Of a DNA stretch of 64,000 nt, positions 23,721 to 35,589 are shown piece after piece. This DNA is from Anaspis maculata (lineage: Eukaryota > Arthropoda > Insecta > Coleoptera > Scraptiidae). The notes under the pieces were generated by a model. The model searched no databases and had not been told where the DNA came from. It saw only the letters and a list, made by a program, of their open reading frames with translations. The position numbers and the translations under genes are program-made. Where the stretch lies: assembly GCA_949128115.1 (NCBI GenBank), contig OX421964.1, forward strand, positions 2,852,001 to 2,916,000, in the 5' to 3' direction. How positions within the stretch are numbered: position 1 is the first letter of the stretch; every line of letters starts with the position of its first letter.

Positions 23721-26700
23721 TTTCTCTCGGAAATGTACCTATAATCAGACTTGTAATTCGACGGAAACGCAACATTTCTTCGAGAATCAACAAAAGCTTT
23801 CAAAACACTCTCTTATAACGCTACGATGCGATTTCACGCTTTACTGTCGTATACACGGCACCGGCAGCACTTTTTTTCACTTTTCACATTATACATTCCA
23901 ATGGGGTACACACTAATTACGCTACAAGCACCCGCACTCCCAAAGACAATACCGATATGATGGTGCGTCATCATCATCATACTCTTGTTTCCCGGATATC
24001 CTGTTTTATAGTACTATGTGTGTGCGACGGCGTTTGAACTCGGTGGGCCATGGAGAGTGGAGAGACCCCGGCCTCGGCGGGTCGTCCGAAAATGCAAGTC
24101 TGCTGTCGTGTTTCTGTGATTCTGTTTAAAACCACCCTGCCGGAAAATTACACATATTATAGTTTGCATCCTGTATCCCACGAATAATCTCGAAATTTCG
24201 AACAACCCCGTATTATATATAGCGAGAGACTGATGGGAATCGGGAGTGAGTATTAAAATGCAAGCCAGCTGTACTCGTGGTAAACCTAGTACTAGTTATA
24301 TGTACCATTTATTTTATACCTTGCTACCTAGCACTGCGCGACTGTAACATTCACGTAGCGTGCTTCCGTCGTTATCATTCCTAAACCGTGAAACCTCTAA
24401 TAGGGAGAGGACGAGGAGGGAGTGGATGGGGTTGTTTGTTCTGCATCGTGTTTATTAATTGCGATTTTAAGCAGGATGACGCCCCTCTCGCGAGAATCTT
24501 GCGGAACCTACGAGTATACAGGGTGCCTCAGCTAAAACAAGATATTGATTTCACGATGCATTTTAAGGCTCTTTCCAAAGCTATTCCAAGGCCATTTCCG
24601 GATTTTTTTGATGTTCTTCTTCTGACGAACCCGTCACCAATCATCACCTTAGTAGTAAACTCCAACCCCTTCGATACCTCCAGAGTGTTTCGACTTTTTT
24701 TTTCGAACTTCAGGCGCTGAGCCAATCCTAAATGGAAGTCCCAAAAATTGATACCGCTTGAATTGGGTAACGAAAGTGCGTCTCACTATCACCATCAACT
24801 TCCACTTGTTAGTATCCATCTTCAATGTCTAAGATTGTGAAAAACGCACAGCCAATTGAAATTTTCTAAGCTCAACCTCGCAAATCTCCGTTGTTTTTTC
24901 AGTAATGGGAAAGTACAGCGGCAATGGTCTAAAACTGCAGTGCTATTGTTCCATACACTTTTGTTTTGATAGAACAACAAAAGTTGACACATGATAACCT
25001 AGTAGAAAGATGACTAGAAAGACTTTTGATTCACCTCTTTCAAGGTCGGATCTGGGCATGTTGCTCCAGTGGCAGTGTTTCTCGTCCATCTACTTTCTTT
25101 TTGCTTCGTCTTCTTGCTAAAACCAGCCGCAGTCATAAATACGTCGAATGATCGAAGCTGTTTAGAAAATTTTCTCCAATTTCCACTTATATTTTCATCA
25201 AAATACAATCCCTCGGGCTTCTTGTATGTAAGCTCCATCCATCGCGTACTGTTTCTGCTACTTCCTGGTATTCACACCTGGTACCATGTATTATTTGTGC
25301 GTAACAAATAAGACTGCTTTGAACTGTTCGCGTTAACTCTACAATAAAATGCCTCGATTCTGGCGGCAACGGCTCTTCAATGACACGATGTTACAATGAT
25401 GTTACGGTGGTGTAGTGGCTAAGAGTACGCCACAGGTGGTGGTTGGGCTTACGTGTATATTACAGTAGAATAAATAGTGAAAATGAACAGACCTCCTGTA
25501 GACTACAAACTGTAGAAGAATTAATCTCCAAAACACATCCAAACAAATAAAAAATGATTTGAAGATTATTTCGTTACATCGTCATAGAAAAAAAAGCTGA
25601 TTTTTCCAGTGCTTTCTCCAGAGCTAATACGAATATAAAAAACTGTTTTCCTTCCAACTTTTATACATATACATTAGGTACCGAAACATGTAGGCGTGAT
25701 GGGTGTAGAGTAAACAGCAATTTTCACTAATGCGCTGTCAGCTGTCGCCGACTCGCCGCGACCTTTTTATTTTCTCTGCGCTTATAGTATGAAGCTATTT
25801 TGTGTTTTTTTTTTCATCAAATCAAGCCAATTTTTTTGTGTTGGAAAAGCTCAACGATCCCGATAATGTTACGTTGAAGCATTATGTGGATGGTTTCCAT
25901 TTGGTAACACACTGCTAATGCCCGCGGCATTAACCGTACTAGCACGTTTTAACCGAAAATTGTCACCCAAACAGCTAGCTGGTATACAATATATTCATCA
26001 GCTGATTCGTGCTTTGGTGTATAATAATAATCATAATAATCGTAGCGTACCAATTTGCTTTACCCAGATCATTAACCCATTACGTGATCATTCAGGCCAA
26101 TTTGTCGGCTATTATCGCCGAGCCACTGGCTTATGTGCACGGCGGACTCTCTTGTGTTTAATGGCAAGCCATCCAAGACAATCATTCAGTTGTGTACCTA
26201 TGCATTATTTATGATAAGAAAAAATGTTCGAATTGCATAAACGAGCGTAAAACATTCCTACTCGATTCAACGGCACTCTTTACAAAACAATCCCGAATAA
26301 CGAGCGTTTAAACAGCAAGTATATACTTTTGACGTATGCTGTATGCTAATAAGAATTAAGGCTTAGATTGGTTTTGGAACAAGCCATTTGGCACTGCAAC
26401 AGTGACAGGAACAGTTTAAGCTTCGAGTAATAAGCTTCCCGTTTTCATCCTCACGGACGAAATTACGCTTGGAATAAAATAAACGAGGTACACAGTTCCT
26501 CTTGAAAGTTAAAGTACAAGTCAGTTTGTAATTAAGCGATATAGGAGTAGCTATATAGGTACTGGCACAAACGTTTCATTGTTGCATGTTTTGTTTGAAT
26601 GTAATCGCATTTTCTCAGACCTCTGAGCGAGCGATGACGCCCTAATGACGCTGTTTGTGTTGTTGTTTGCTGTTTGGCGACACATAAGCAATGTCAATGT

Positions 26701-27435
26701 CGGGGGACGGTGGACGATTTGCTTTTGGGGACCCCGCGTTTTGCTTGCTCTGCTCATTTCGTGCTTGCTCGGAGCTACACAATTCCAGGACTCCAGCTGC
26801 AACATACAGGGTATCCCAGCTAAAACATACCCTGGCAGGTTGTCTTTGGTATTCTGTTTTAAAGTCAAGCAACAGCTGCTTACTTGGCTCACGCACCTTG
26901 CCCTCATTTGATTTTTTGAAAAAAGTCATTGTTTGCGTGAAGTTTAAATGGTGCTGCATGCATAATAGACCTTGTCCAGCCAAGTCATTCATTCGTTTGG
27001 TTTTAATCGCTTGAGCTATGAACGGAAACAACTTTCTTTTTAGGTTTTTCACGCGTGGGGCGAAGACCTCCCACCTTTTCAAGAGTTGAGTTTCGAGTGT
27101 TACCGTGTGCACCGGAGTGAATACGGAATTCAACTTTGAGAACACAATCTTGATTTGACAGTTCAATCTCTATCATTCAAACGTTTTTGACAATCACACC
27201 AAAGCGATTCGTGAAACGTCTTTTGAACGTTATCATTAGCGTTTTCATGAGCGGTAAACGAACTACACGATTTCTTGTACAATTTCTTGAATAATCTGTC
27301 AGTTGAACAATCAAGTTCATTGTTTTTTGAAACTATTTTCGCAGATTTCTCAAGAAATTGTGCAGTGTAATACAACTATATGATGAATAGAGCCATTATG
27401 AAAAGACAACATCCGGCCCAGAACAACTAGCGAAT
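23721..27435. other. Long stretch without a recognised gene
   Basis: Mostly unique sequence. Two isolated ends resembling the foldback termini occur: TACAGGGTGCCTCAGCTAAAAC near 24518 and TACAGGGTATCCCAGCTAAAAC near 26805. They resemble each other and are probably remnants. The 110-codon frame at 24388-24720 and the minus frame of 174 codons at 26642-27166 each run through such a remnant and carry no recognisable domain. Confidence 0.4.
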
Positions 27436-27443
27436 AGCTAGCT

Positions 27444-27933
27444 CAGTGTTGCCAGATGCGAATAAAAATTTTCCCTTTTGAAATTCCGAAAAATTCCCTA
27501 GAATTTCCCTAGAAGTCATGGTTCCAAATTTCCCCAGAATTCCCCTCAAAACCACAAAATTTCCCTAGAATTTCCCTGAAAACCCCGAAGTTCCCTAAAA
27601 TTTTCCTGAAAATGTTGAAAAAAGCGATTACAAAATAATGGTTCATGGCTCAATGCTTGAAATAGGTACTAGGAAGGAGGGTATATGCTCGGTTGAATGA
27701 GTCCAAATCATAGTTTCCAAACATTTAAAATTTTTTGAGTAATTTTGATCAGTAGAGGCACTTTTGCAAAAATCGAGGTGAAAAATTTCCATTTTTCAAA
27801 AAATTACCTAGATTACAGAAAACTTTCCGAAATTTTTGCGAAATTCCCCAGATTTCCAAGAATTTCCCTTTTTCCCTGTTCCGTGGACTTTTTCCTTAGA
27901 TCTAGGGAAAATTCCCTAGCAATGGAAACACTG
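27444..27933. mobile_element. hAT-type MITE, 490 bp
   Basis: Starts CAGTGTTGCCA and ends TGGAAACACTG. The inverted ends fit the CAGNGTTNCCA pattern of hAT transposons. The 8-bp direct repeat AGCTAGCT lies directly outside both ends (27436-27443 and 27934-27941), a perfect hAT-style target duplication. The interior is a degenerate AATTTCCCTAGAA array and encodes nothing, so it depends on a hAT transposase elsewhere. Confidence 0.9.
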
Positions 27934-28106
27934 AGCTAGCTTCGACCGTTCCGAGTTTTATGAAACTAGGTGATTTCTTATATACCTGGACTGGCTTTGA
28001 CCAAAGCGGTGAGTTAGAGATCAGGGCGCCATCTCTCGGTGTGGTCTTGACTGACTAGGGCGTACATTTTAGGCCACGCACACACTTACTTTGTATACGT
28101 TTTTAT

Positions 28107-28127
28107 CATTATTATTATTATTATTAT
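28107..28127 (-). repeat. (TAA)n tail of the LINE
   Basis: About seven TAA units on the minus strand downstream of the reverse transcriptase stop, as seen at the 3' ends of several jockey, I and CR1-type LINEs. Confidence 0.8.
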
Positions 28128-28240
28128 ATATACGGGCACGCAACAGACTAACAAGTCCAATAATAGCGTGACCGCGGAACGAAGAAAAGAAAATCCGTCG
28201 CAACACTACGCACTGACAAAAACAATGCGTCGATTGCATC

Positions 28241-30074
28241 TTAATCAAAAACTCGCCTGACATCCGCCGCACTGCAGTTGAAAATGTCGAACTTCTCCTG
28301 GAACCTATTGTATGTCAGAGCAAGGCGGTTCACTGGAGAATTGAAGTAAAAGAGCTTTTGTGTGGGCCTCACATAAAAAACATCACTTCGCCTCAGGCCC
28401 TGTCTTGGAACATTTAGGGAGATCCTTGAAAGAACACTGGGGGAGGTTACCGCACCCGAAACAAGCCTATGCAGGAAAAGAAGGTAGCCAACCGTTCTAC
28501 GGCTTTCCAAGGACCGATGACCAAATCTGGCCAGCAACGACTGCTGCGGGAAACCAACACAAGGGTAAACTCCATACTCCATCGACCCTGAGGGCCAGCA
28601 GCTTCAGGAAACGCCGCTGCACACCCTCCAGAAAGGACACATATTTCTCGTGGTAGGGGCACCAGATGACGGATGCATACTCCAGCCGTGGCAAAACCAA
28701 GGACGAAAAGAGACGCTGCAATGTCTCGATGTTGGAAAAGTCCCCGGAGTTCCGTGTCACGAAACCCAGTGTAGTGTAGGCTGCCCTGTGCACGTAACCA
28801 ATGTGCTCTGAGAAAGAAAGCTTTGGGTCGGAGTACACGCCAAGGTCTTTGATGACACTGGGTCTGGCCAGAATGTGATCGCCAATCTTGTATGGGAACT
28901 CCAGGGGTCCAGAGGACCTCGAAAAGAACATGACCATGCACTTCGTCACGTTCAAGTCAAGACCGTTCGCAGCGCACCATCCCACCAATGCATCGATGTC
29001 CTCCTGAAGGCGAGAGCAGTCCTCAGAAGAAATCACAGGCGAAAAGATCTTCAGATCGTCAGCATAGAGGAGGAACGAGCTCCTGAGGCTCAGCCCAATG
29101 TCATTTATGAAAATGATGAAAAGTAGGGGACCCAGCACAGATCCCTGCGGGACCCCCGACACAACCTCGAAGCTCTCGGAACTGTGACCCGAAACCCTCA
29201 CAAGCTGCCTTCGACCGACCAGATAGGACCTGAACAGTCTGACCAGATCGGGGGAAAACCCCAGATTCTCCAACTTCCTCAAGAGTATGTCGTGGCTTAT
29301 ACGATCAAAAGCCTTTGAAAAATCGGTGTAGATGACATCGGCCTGCTTACGCTCGCTCATACAATCAGATATAAATTGCGTTTTCTCCATCAAGTTCGTG
29401 ACTGTTGACTTTCCCTTTATAAAACCGTGCTGCTCGCTAACTATTTTCTGTTCAACAAACCCCGAGATAACCCTATGCAAGCAAATCTCGAACACCTTGC
29501 TGACGTTGCTCAAGATAGCGATCGGTCTATAGTTCTCAGCGCAGTTCCTAGGGCCGTTCTTGTGAATAGGGCACAACCTAGAGCTTTTCCATGATTTGGG
29601 GAAGGTGGAGGAAGCAAGAGCTCTGTTGAAAATCAATTGCAGGGGGCGGGCAAGGGCAGAACGACAGTCCCTTAACAGATATGATGGAACGAGGTCCGGC
29701 CCGACAGCATTACCAACCTTCAGCTTGACCAAGGCTGCCACGACGTCACTCTCGCTGAAAGTGGTGAGGCAAAGGTAGTCAGTCGACCCCAGGTTGCCAC
29801 AGGAGTAAGCCGGATTGTTACTGCTCGCATAGACACCTGAGAAATAACGTGCGAAGCAGTTGGCAACATCACGGGGATTACTGTTAGATTCACCTTGGTG
29901 CAAAACCTCACTGGGTATGCCCGACCGACCCTTCTTGCTCGCAATATGTTGCCAGAACTTCCTTGGGTCACCCCTAATATTACCCTCGATCCGGGACAAG
30001 TATCTGGCGTGAGCAACTCTAATGTCACGCTTGAGAGCCGATTTTTTGCAACCTTTGCGCCAAAATCTCACCAA
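28241..30074 (-). pseudogene. LINE reverse transcriptase, truncated and frameshifted
   Basis: The first frame of 525 codons (30074 to 28497) covers the linker and the reverse transcriptase domain. Residues 1-50 resemble the linker upstream of RT in jockey/CR1 proteins, with FWQHIASKKGR. RT motifs follow in order: NYRPIAILSN (about 181), the catalytic YTDFSKAFD (D251), GVPQGSVLGP (about 307) and the YADD box (337-340, both catalytic aspartates intact), then the post-RT segment ending RRFLKLL. At about 28575 a 7-bp tandem duplication (GGAGTAT/GGAGTTT) shifts the frame. Reading continues in the next frame (28582 to 28241) for the C-terminal 110 residues or so. It makes cDNA from its own RNA in the family. 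The apurinic-type endonuclease is missing. The exact clade is uncertain. Confidence 0.85.
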
Positions 30075-30085
30075 ACTGAAATAAA

Positions 30086-31774
30086 ACGTTTATTTTCGAC
30101 CCGGAGACGTTTTTTGAATCATAGTCAACGCTAATTGAACGTTTCTCAAGTTCCGTTCACCCAACGATAATTTGTTGACCACAATAAACCGTCTACTTGA
30201 ACTTTCAATTATCACTAAAACTTATTAAACGTTCCTCGAACACCGTTCACCTTATTAGTTGCCAGTTTAATGTGGGAAATTTTGAAATACAAACGTGGTG
30301 GACAATTATGAACACCACTTTTCAACGTTAATTTTACCTACCCGTGCTTACTGAGCTGATGATGAATGTTGATTTTTATCAAATGATACCTTACAGGTTG
30401 TGGGATTTCGCCTTATTTTACCATATAAAAATGTATATTAAATCAGCGCACTGCATAGCTAGAAATATTTAGTTTTAAAAAGTCCCCTTTTAACGAAACA
30501 GGCACAAAAATGCGAACTTGTGTTAACCCATGGTCGGGCAGTTTTGATACGGTCACATTTGGGACTTTCGACCATAGTGTCGCCCGTGCTAAGACTGTAA
30601 ATCGGTCGAGCGACGAGATTTTATTACTTTAAACGAGGGCCTTCGCCGTCTGCAGGCACGGAAGAGAGGAACTAGACCAGCACGGGGGCAGAAAGATGCG
30701 GGTAGTTTATCGAAGAGGCTGTGTTGTGCGTGTGTTTTGTAGGTAAATATTAATTTTTGTTGTATTTTTTTTTTAATTACTTGTGTATTCGTTTGTCGTT
30801 TTCTTTTTGAACACTACTTGGTTTCGATTGATTATTCACTGCCAAATTAAATTAAATGTTCGTTTTTTTTTTATGGAAACATGCGCTTAGATCATTTTTA
30901 AAGGCACGCATACCGTTTTTGACTGTAATAATTCAACGTGAGGTGTTTATTACATTGAATTTGTCTGATTGAATTTTATGTCATTAATTCTATGGTCAGA
31001 TTAGTAATTTTTGTATGTAATTTGTTTTTCATGTGTGCACTTGACTGTAATTTTGTGTCAAATTTTAGCTGAACGTCATTATCTACGATATTTTTATGTT
31101 CTCATTTTTATGTACAGTTTTGTAGTCAACTTCATTATAATGTCAGTGCTGTACCTTTGACGTGTCATAATCTTTGTGTCAATATTCAGAGCCCTCCGTC
31201 TGTTACGGTCCTCAAATATTTTCCCTTTTGTTTAATTACTCACTGGGTTTTGCAAATGGCGCTTGCGAGTATGATCGAGCCTTGATGAACTTATTTTACT
31301 AATATTTTCTTGAATACCGTGAAAGTCGTTCCTGTACTATCAACCACTTCTACCCAACCTAAAATTGACTTTTAAAAATGTTTACTTTTGTCTATGTGTC
31401 AGAGGGCTTTTACCGTCCAAGCAGGTTGTACGGTATTTTTGTTGGGGAGTCATGTTCATTTATTTTGCTTTGTTTGTGATGAGATGATTTGCTGCTACCT
31501 GCCAGGGTAAGGGACAGGGACAGCCATGGTAGATACGAACGGTTGGTTGCAATTTAGTCGCTTGCGGCTCGTGTAACGAGGCAAATGTCAGTTTGATTGG
31601 GATAGGTTCTCTTACAGTGTCCTCGAGTACAGGTTCGCAACAGGATTTCCCCCATTGTGTAGTTGTTATATTTTGTAGTTGTATTGTAGTGTTTTGTTTA
31701 TTATGCCCTGTCTACTAACGTGTCTTCAGTTGTTGTTTTTTTGAGTGTTTGTGTGAGTGTGGCGACCTTTTGTT
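30086..31774. other. No recognised gene
   Basis: AT-rich sequence. A less AT-rich patch at 30600-30740 is followed by a GTAGGTAAAT that could be a splice donor. It might be a 5' exon, but no coding frame supports it. Confidence 0.35.
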
Positions 31775-31870
31775 TTGCGTTATTATACGTTGCTTTGCGT
31801 TGCTTTACGTTACTTTGCGTTGCTTTGCGTTACTTTGCGTTGTGTTGCGTTACTTTGCGTTATTTGCTGC
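31775..31870. repeat. Minisatellite, 10-bp unit
   Basis: Head-to-tail copies of GCGTTACTTT and GCGTTGCTTT. The 73-codon frame at 31720-31941 is a low-complexity reading of this array. Confidence 0.85.
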
Positions 31871-32395
31871 GTTGCGGTAGGGAGAGCAAAGTCTCAGTGA
31901 GTTTTTTATTTTGTCACATGTTTGAGAACCTTTTTCTTTGAGCCTAACTCAGTGGTTTCTTTGACTGGGTTCTTCCACATGAGTGCTCTTTTTCGAATCC
32001 GTCATTCTCCATTTTCTTTGACTTGACAGTTTGACATATTTTGTTGTGTTGTTTTCAATTGTTTTATTGTTTTGCCCATTTTATCCATTTTGTACCTTTT
32101 GTTCATTCTGTCAGTCACATGTTAGGTGTTTTGAGAAAAGAACCATAAAAGACTAATTTTGCACTTTATTTGTTTTGAGTAAATGTAATTTTCTGTGCAA
32201 TGAGCGTGCTTCATTGAAGTCGACCTTGAAGTCCACCTTCTTCCCCCTCGGGTCGTTCACCTCATGAACAAAAGCGGATCAAAGGGTTAAGATGCGAACA
32301 AAAACGGGCACAACGTAGAATTCCGACGATCAGAGGCCAATCACGTGAAATGTCAATGGGGGGTGCCGGGGGCGTACCATTACAAGGTATTTGAA
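31871..32395. other. No recognised gene
   Basis: AT-rich sequence grading into a G/C-richer segment (32220-32395) just before the ACAATTCGTCGC repeat. Nothing is recognised. Confidence 0.4.
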
Positions 32396-32649
32396 GTTTT
32401 CCGTGACCGGACAATTCGTCGCGTGGACAATTCATCGCGGACAAATTGTCGCGAACAGTTCGTCGCACAGACAATTCGTCGCAATTTTGTTTCCCTTTGC
32501 CTTGGTTTTACTAACCCGTTTTGTGTCTTCTCCTGCTTTTAGAGTTCTAATGAGCCCCTTATACCCTACTGTATTATTTAAAACTCTTTTGGGCACCTTT
32601 GTTTTTTCAATGTCTTTGAACCTCTAGTGAGTCCCCTTGCACTACTCTG

Positions 32650-33466
32650 CGCACTTCTACACCTTTTCCAGTTGTAGTTCAGAAAATATCAATTGTATTC
32701 TAGATATCGTCAATTGAATTTCAGAATTTATCAAGTGTAGTTCAGAAAGCGTCAATTGTATTTCGGATTAGTCACTTGTAGTTCAGAAGGCGTCAATTGT
32801 ATTTCAGATTTATCAAATGTAGTTCAGAAAACTTGAACTGTACATCAGATTATGTCAATTGTATTTCAGAAAGCGTCAATTGAAGTTCAGAAGGCGTCAA
32901 TTGAAGTTCAGAAGGCGTCAATTGTAGTTCAGAAGACATCAGTTGCATCTCTGATTAGTAAAATGTAGTTCAGAAAGTATCAATTTTATTCGGACTCCTG
33001 CAAATTGGGGCACTTTTGCACAGCCACAGCTTCGAACTCTTGATCTTCTTGTATGATGAACTGCAGATATTCGGCACATCTTCTGTGTAACAGATGCCTG
33101 CGGGGGTGTTAATCGCACGACCGGCTTCCGCAGCACTGAAGAACGACAAATGCTACAATTATCTTGGAGCTGCATTGATTGATAAATTATACATATAAAT
33201 TATTTTCTGAACTACAAATGACATGTTCTGAAATACAAATCACGCTTTCTGATAAACAAATGATGCTTTCTCAAATTCAATTTATTAATCTGAAATACAA
33301 TTGACTGTTTCTGAAATACATTTGACTAATCTGAAATAAAATTGATACTTTCTGAACTACATTTTACTAATCTGAAATGCAATTGACGTCTTCTGAACTA
33401 CAATTGACGATATCTGAAATACAACTGATATTTTCTGAACTACAACTGGAAAAGGTGTAGTAGTGC
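32650..33466. repeat. Foldback built from 20-30 bp minisatellite units
   Basis: The left side repeats GTAGTTCAGAAAGCGTCAATT-like units in plus orientation (32660-32990). The right side repeats the complement (33190-33450). The outermost text CTACACCTTTTCCAGTTGTA at 32650 pairs with its complement ending at about 33466. A non-repeated loop of about 200 bp (32990-33185) separates them. The whole can fold into one long hairpin. Confidence 0.8.
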
Positions 33467-34164
33467 ACCGAGCTCCCGAAACTCTAATTCGGAACCCTAT
33501 CGAGTCCCTTGTGTCCGCAAGTGTTGTTTGGAGAGCTAATTAGCCCTTCAGGTTTTTTCATGACTACCAGAATCCCAGCAAGCCCTCTGTTGCGTTCTTG
33601 TGCTATCCAGACCTCCATTGGGCCTCCGTGTGTCTTTAGTGCAGTTTAAAGCCTTTGGCGAGCCCCTTGCATTTCTCCGTGACTTTCGTAGCACTAAGAA
33701 CCTTTATGTTTCCATATCATATCCGGAGCCCTATCCTGGAGTTTTCTTATATTTTTTCTGAGCTCTGCTGAGTCCCCTTACATTTTTCCGTGACTTTCAG
33801 AGCACTAATAAGCCCCTTGTGCCTTCATGCGGTGTTCGGAGCCCTGTCGGGCTCCTTACGTCCTTAAGTGTGATTCTGAGCCCTAATGACCCTTCTCATA
33901 TTTTTCATAGCTTTCAGAATTCCAGAAATCCCCATTTTGCAAACTTGTGTTATCAAGAGCCCCACTGGACTCCAGTATGATTTGAACCCCTGCTATGCTC
34001 CCTTGTATTTCCTGTGACTTTCGGAGCAGCAAGCAGCGTTGTGCCATCATGTCATACTCGGAGCCCTACCGGGCCCCTTTGTTTCTTAAAATGTAATCAA
34101 AGCTCTGATGAGCCCCAGAGCTGATAGGCTTTCAGAGAAAGTACGTACCAATAAGCCTATTCTA

Positions 34165-35589
34165 TACTGCCTTCCAAAAAAAGTGCAACACCATGAAGCC
34201 GTGGATCAATTTTATTCAAATTTTCGCAACAAAACATGTGTTTCAACAATAGAAACAAACAATTAGATTCTGGAAATCGTAATACAAGGAACTTCAGAAA
34301 AAATTAATAATGTGTCGCTCCTCCACGATTTGCCCGACACTCATTAACCCTACGAGGCATGCTTTCAATCAAGTGGTCGATTGCCGCTTGTGACAAGCCA
34401 TCCCATGCCTCTTGCAAGGCCATACGGAGATCTTCCAAGTTGTTGGGAGGATGGCGTAATTGCCCCACCTTTCTTCCCATCATATCCCACACGTGTTCGA
34501 TGGGCGACAAATCAGGAGAGCGCAAGCAGGCCATGGAAGCACGTCAACGTGTGCATCTTCCAGGAACTGCATTGAAGCTCTTGCCGTATGAGGACGTGCA
34601 TTGTCTTGCTGGAAAATAGGGTTGTTGAGCCCCTGAAGGTATGGAAGGCAAACGGGTTCCAGCACACTCGCGATGTAAGATGCAGCTGTCATAGTGCCCT
34701 CAATGAACACCAATGGTGACCTGCTTCCATGGCATATTGCTCCCCAAACCATCAATCCGGGTGTACGGGCAGTGTGTCGCTCGGCAAAAAATTCGGGATT
34801 ATGCCGTTCCCCACGAAAGCGCCTCACCCTCCCCCGGCCGTCATGAGCCCAAAGACAAAAGCGGGACTCGTCACTGAAGACCACCCGATGCCATTCTTGG
34901 ACCCAGTTTCTGCGCTCATTGCACCACTCCAATCTTCTGGCCCGGTGAACAGGAGTGAGGGGAAGGGTTAACAGCGGACGATAAGAACTTAGCCCAAAAG
35001 ACCTAATTCTTCTATAGACCGTGCTCATTGAGATTGGGCGTCCTATAGCTGCAACCCACTCGTTTCCGACTGCTCGGGTTGTCGTAAATCGGTCTCTTAC
35101 AGCCGCTACTCGAAGACGTTGATTTTGACGTACCGTGGAGGCTCTACGACGACCAGATCCATTCCGTCGCCGATAATTGGCCTCCTCGTTCCATCTCCGC
35201 CACCATCTCATCACAGTCGAAGCATTGCAACCAACAAGTCTCGCAATTCTTCGATACGAAATCCCCTCATTTTTTAAGCCAATAATCTGTCCCTTCTGGA
35301 ACTCGGTTAAATGATGGTACTGCCGAGGTTGACGGGCTCTTGGCATTTCAGGACTCTTGGGGCTCACTATTGAAACTTATTGCAAAAAATGTGGTTTGTA
35401 ACAACCAGGAAAAACGAAAAACAATTTCTTGTGTTTTACGGTTACCAAGGGGAAAAACAAAACAACTACAGCGCCTAGATATCCAGAATGTTAATCATTT
35501 GTTAGTGTAGATGAAATACTTGTTTTGTGAAAATTTGATCAAAATCAGCCAACGGCATCGAGGTGTTGCACTTTTTTTGGAAGGCAGTA
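34165..35589 (-). mobile_element. Tc1/mariner-family transposon, nearly intact
   Basis: The terminal inverted repeats start TACTGCCTTCC and are identical for about 28 bp, then similar for roughly 45 more. TA sits directly outside both ends (34163-34164 and 35590-35591), the usual Tc1/mariner target duplication. The element is about 1.4 kb with one transposase gene on the minus strand, the standard layout. It lies inside the degenerate GAGCCCC array. Identical ends and a single frameshift suggest recent arrival. Confidence 0.93.
34304..35367 (-). pseudogene. Tc1-like transposase, DD34E, one frameshift
   Basis: The first frame runs from the ATG at 35367 for 295 codons. An N-terminal helix-turn-helix at about residues 20-58 (FQKGQIIGLKNEGISYRRIA) recognises the transposon ends in this family. 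A second DNA-binding helix set follows a GSGRRR linker. The catalytic domain has the first aspartate in VVFSDESRF (D166) and the second in FQQDNARPH (D255). Around 34515-34525 a net +2 (or -1) change in the stretch coding PWPAR-SPDL moves reading to the next frame (34534 to 34304). That frame holds the catalytic glutamate in LSPIEHVWD (codon 34496-34498). Counting across the break gives 34 residues between D255 and the glutamate, as in Tc1 enzymes. The protein excises and inserts the element at TA. This copy would be inactive unless the frameshift is a sequencing error. Confidence 0.92.

Larger units (their letters stand above)
28070..30085 (-). mobile_element. 5'-truncated LINE (jockey/CR1-like group)
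   Basis: The element retains the reverse transcriptase gene and a short 3' untranslated region, and ends in a (TAA)n tail on the minus strand (28107-28127). The endonuclease domain expected upstream is absent because homology to a LINE protein stops near 30080. This is typical 5' truncation during target-primed reverse transcription. It could have supplied machinery for SINEs, but the domain loss and a frameshift mean this copy is inactive. Target duplications were not resolved. Confidence 0.8.

Noticed and set aside
24388..24720. 110-codon plus-strand frame
   Set aside because: It runs through a TACAGGGTGCCTCAGC repeat end and has no recognisable domain.
25918..26214. 98-codon plus-strand frame
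   Set aside because: No motif, no splice or regulatory context, and length within chance expectation.
26642..27166. 174-codon minus-strand frame
   Set aside because: No recognisable motif, and it overlaps a TACAGGGTATCCCAGC foldback-end remnant. A chance or repeat-derived frame is more likely.
31720..31941. 73-codon leucine/cysteine-rich frame resembling a membrane protein
   Set aside because: It is the translation of a 10-bp minisatellite.
32650..33466. CRISPR-like array of short repeats
   Set aside because: Units are variable, lack unique uniform spacers and occur in both orientations. The context is eukaryotic, so this is a minisatellite foldback.
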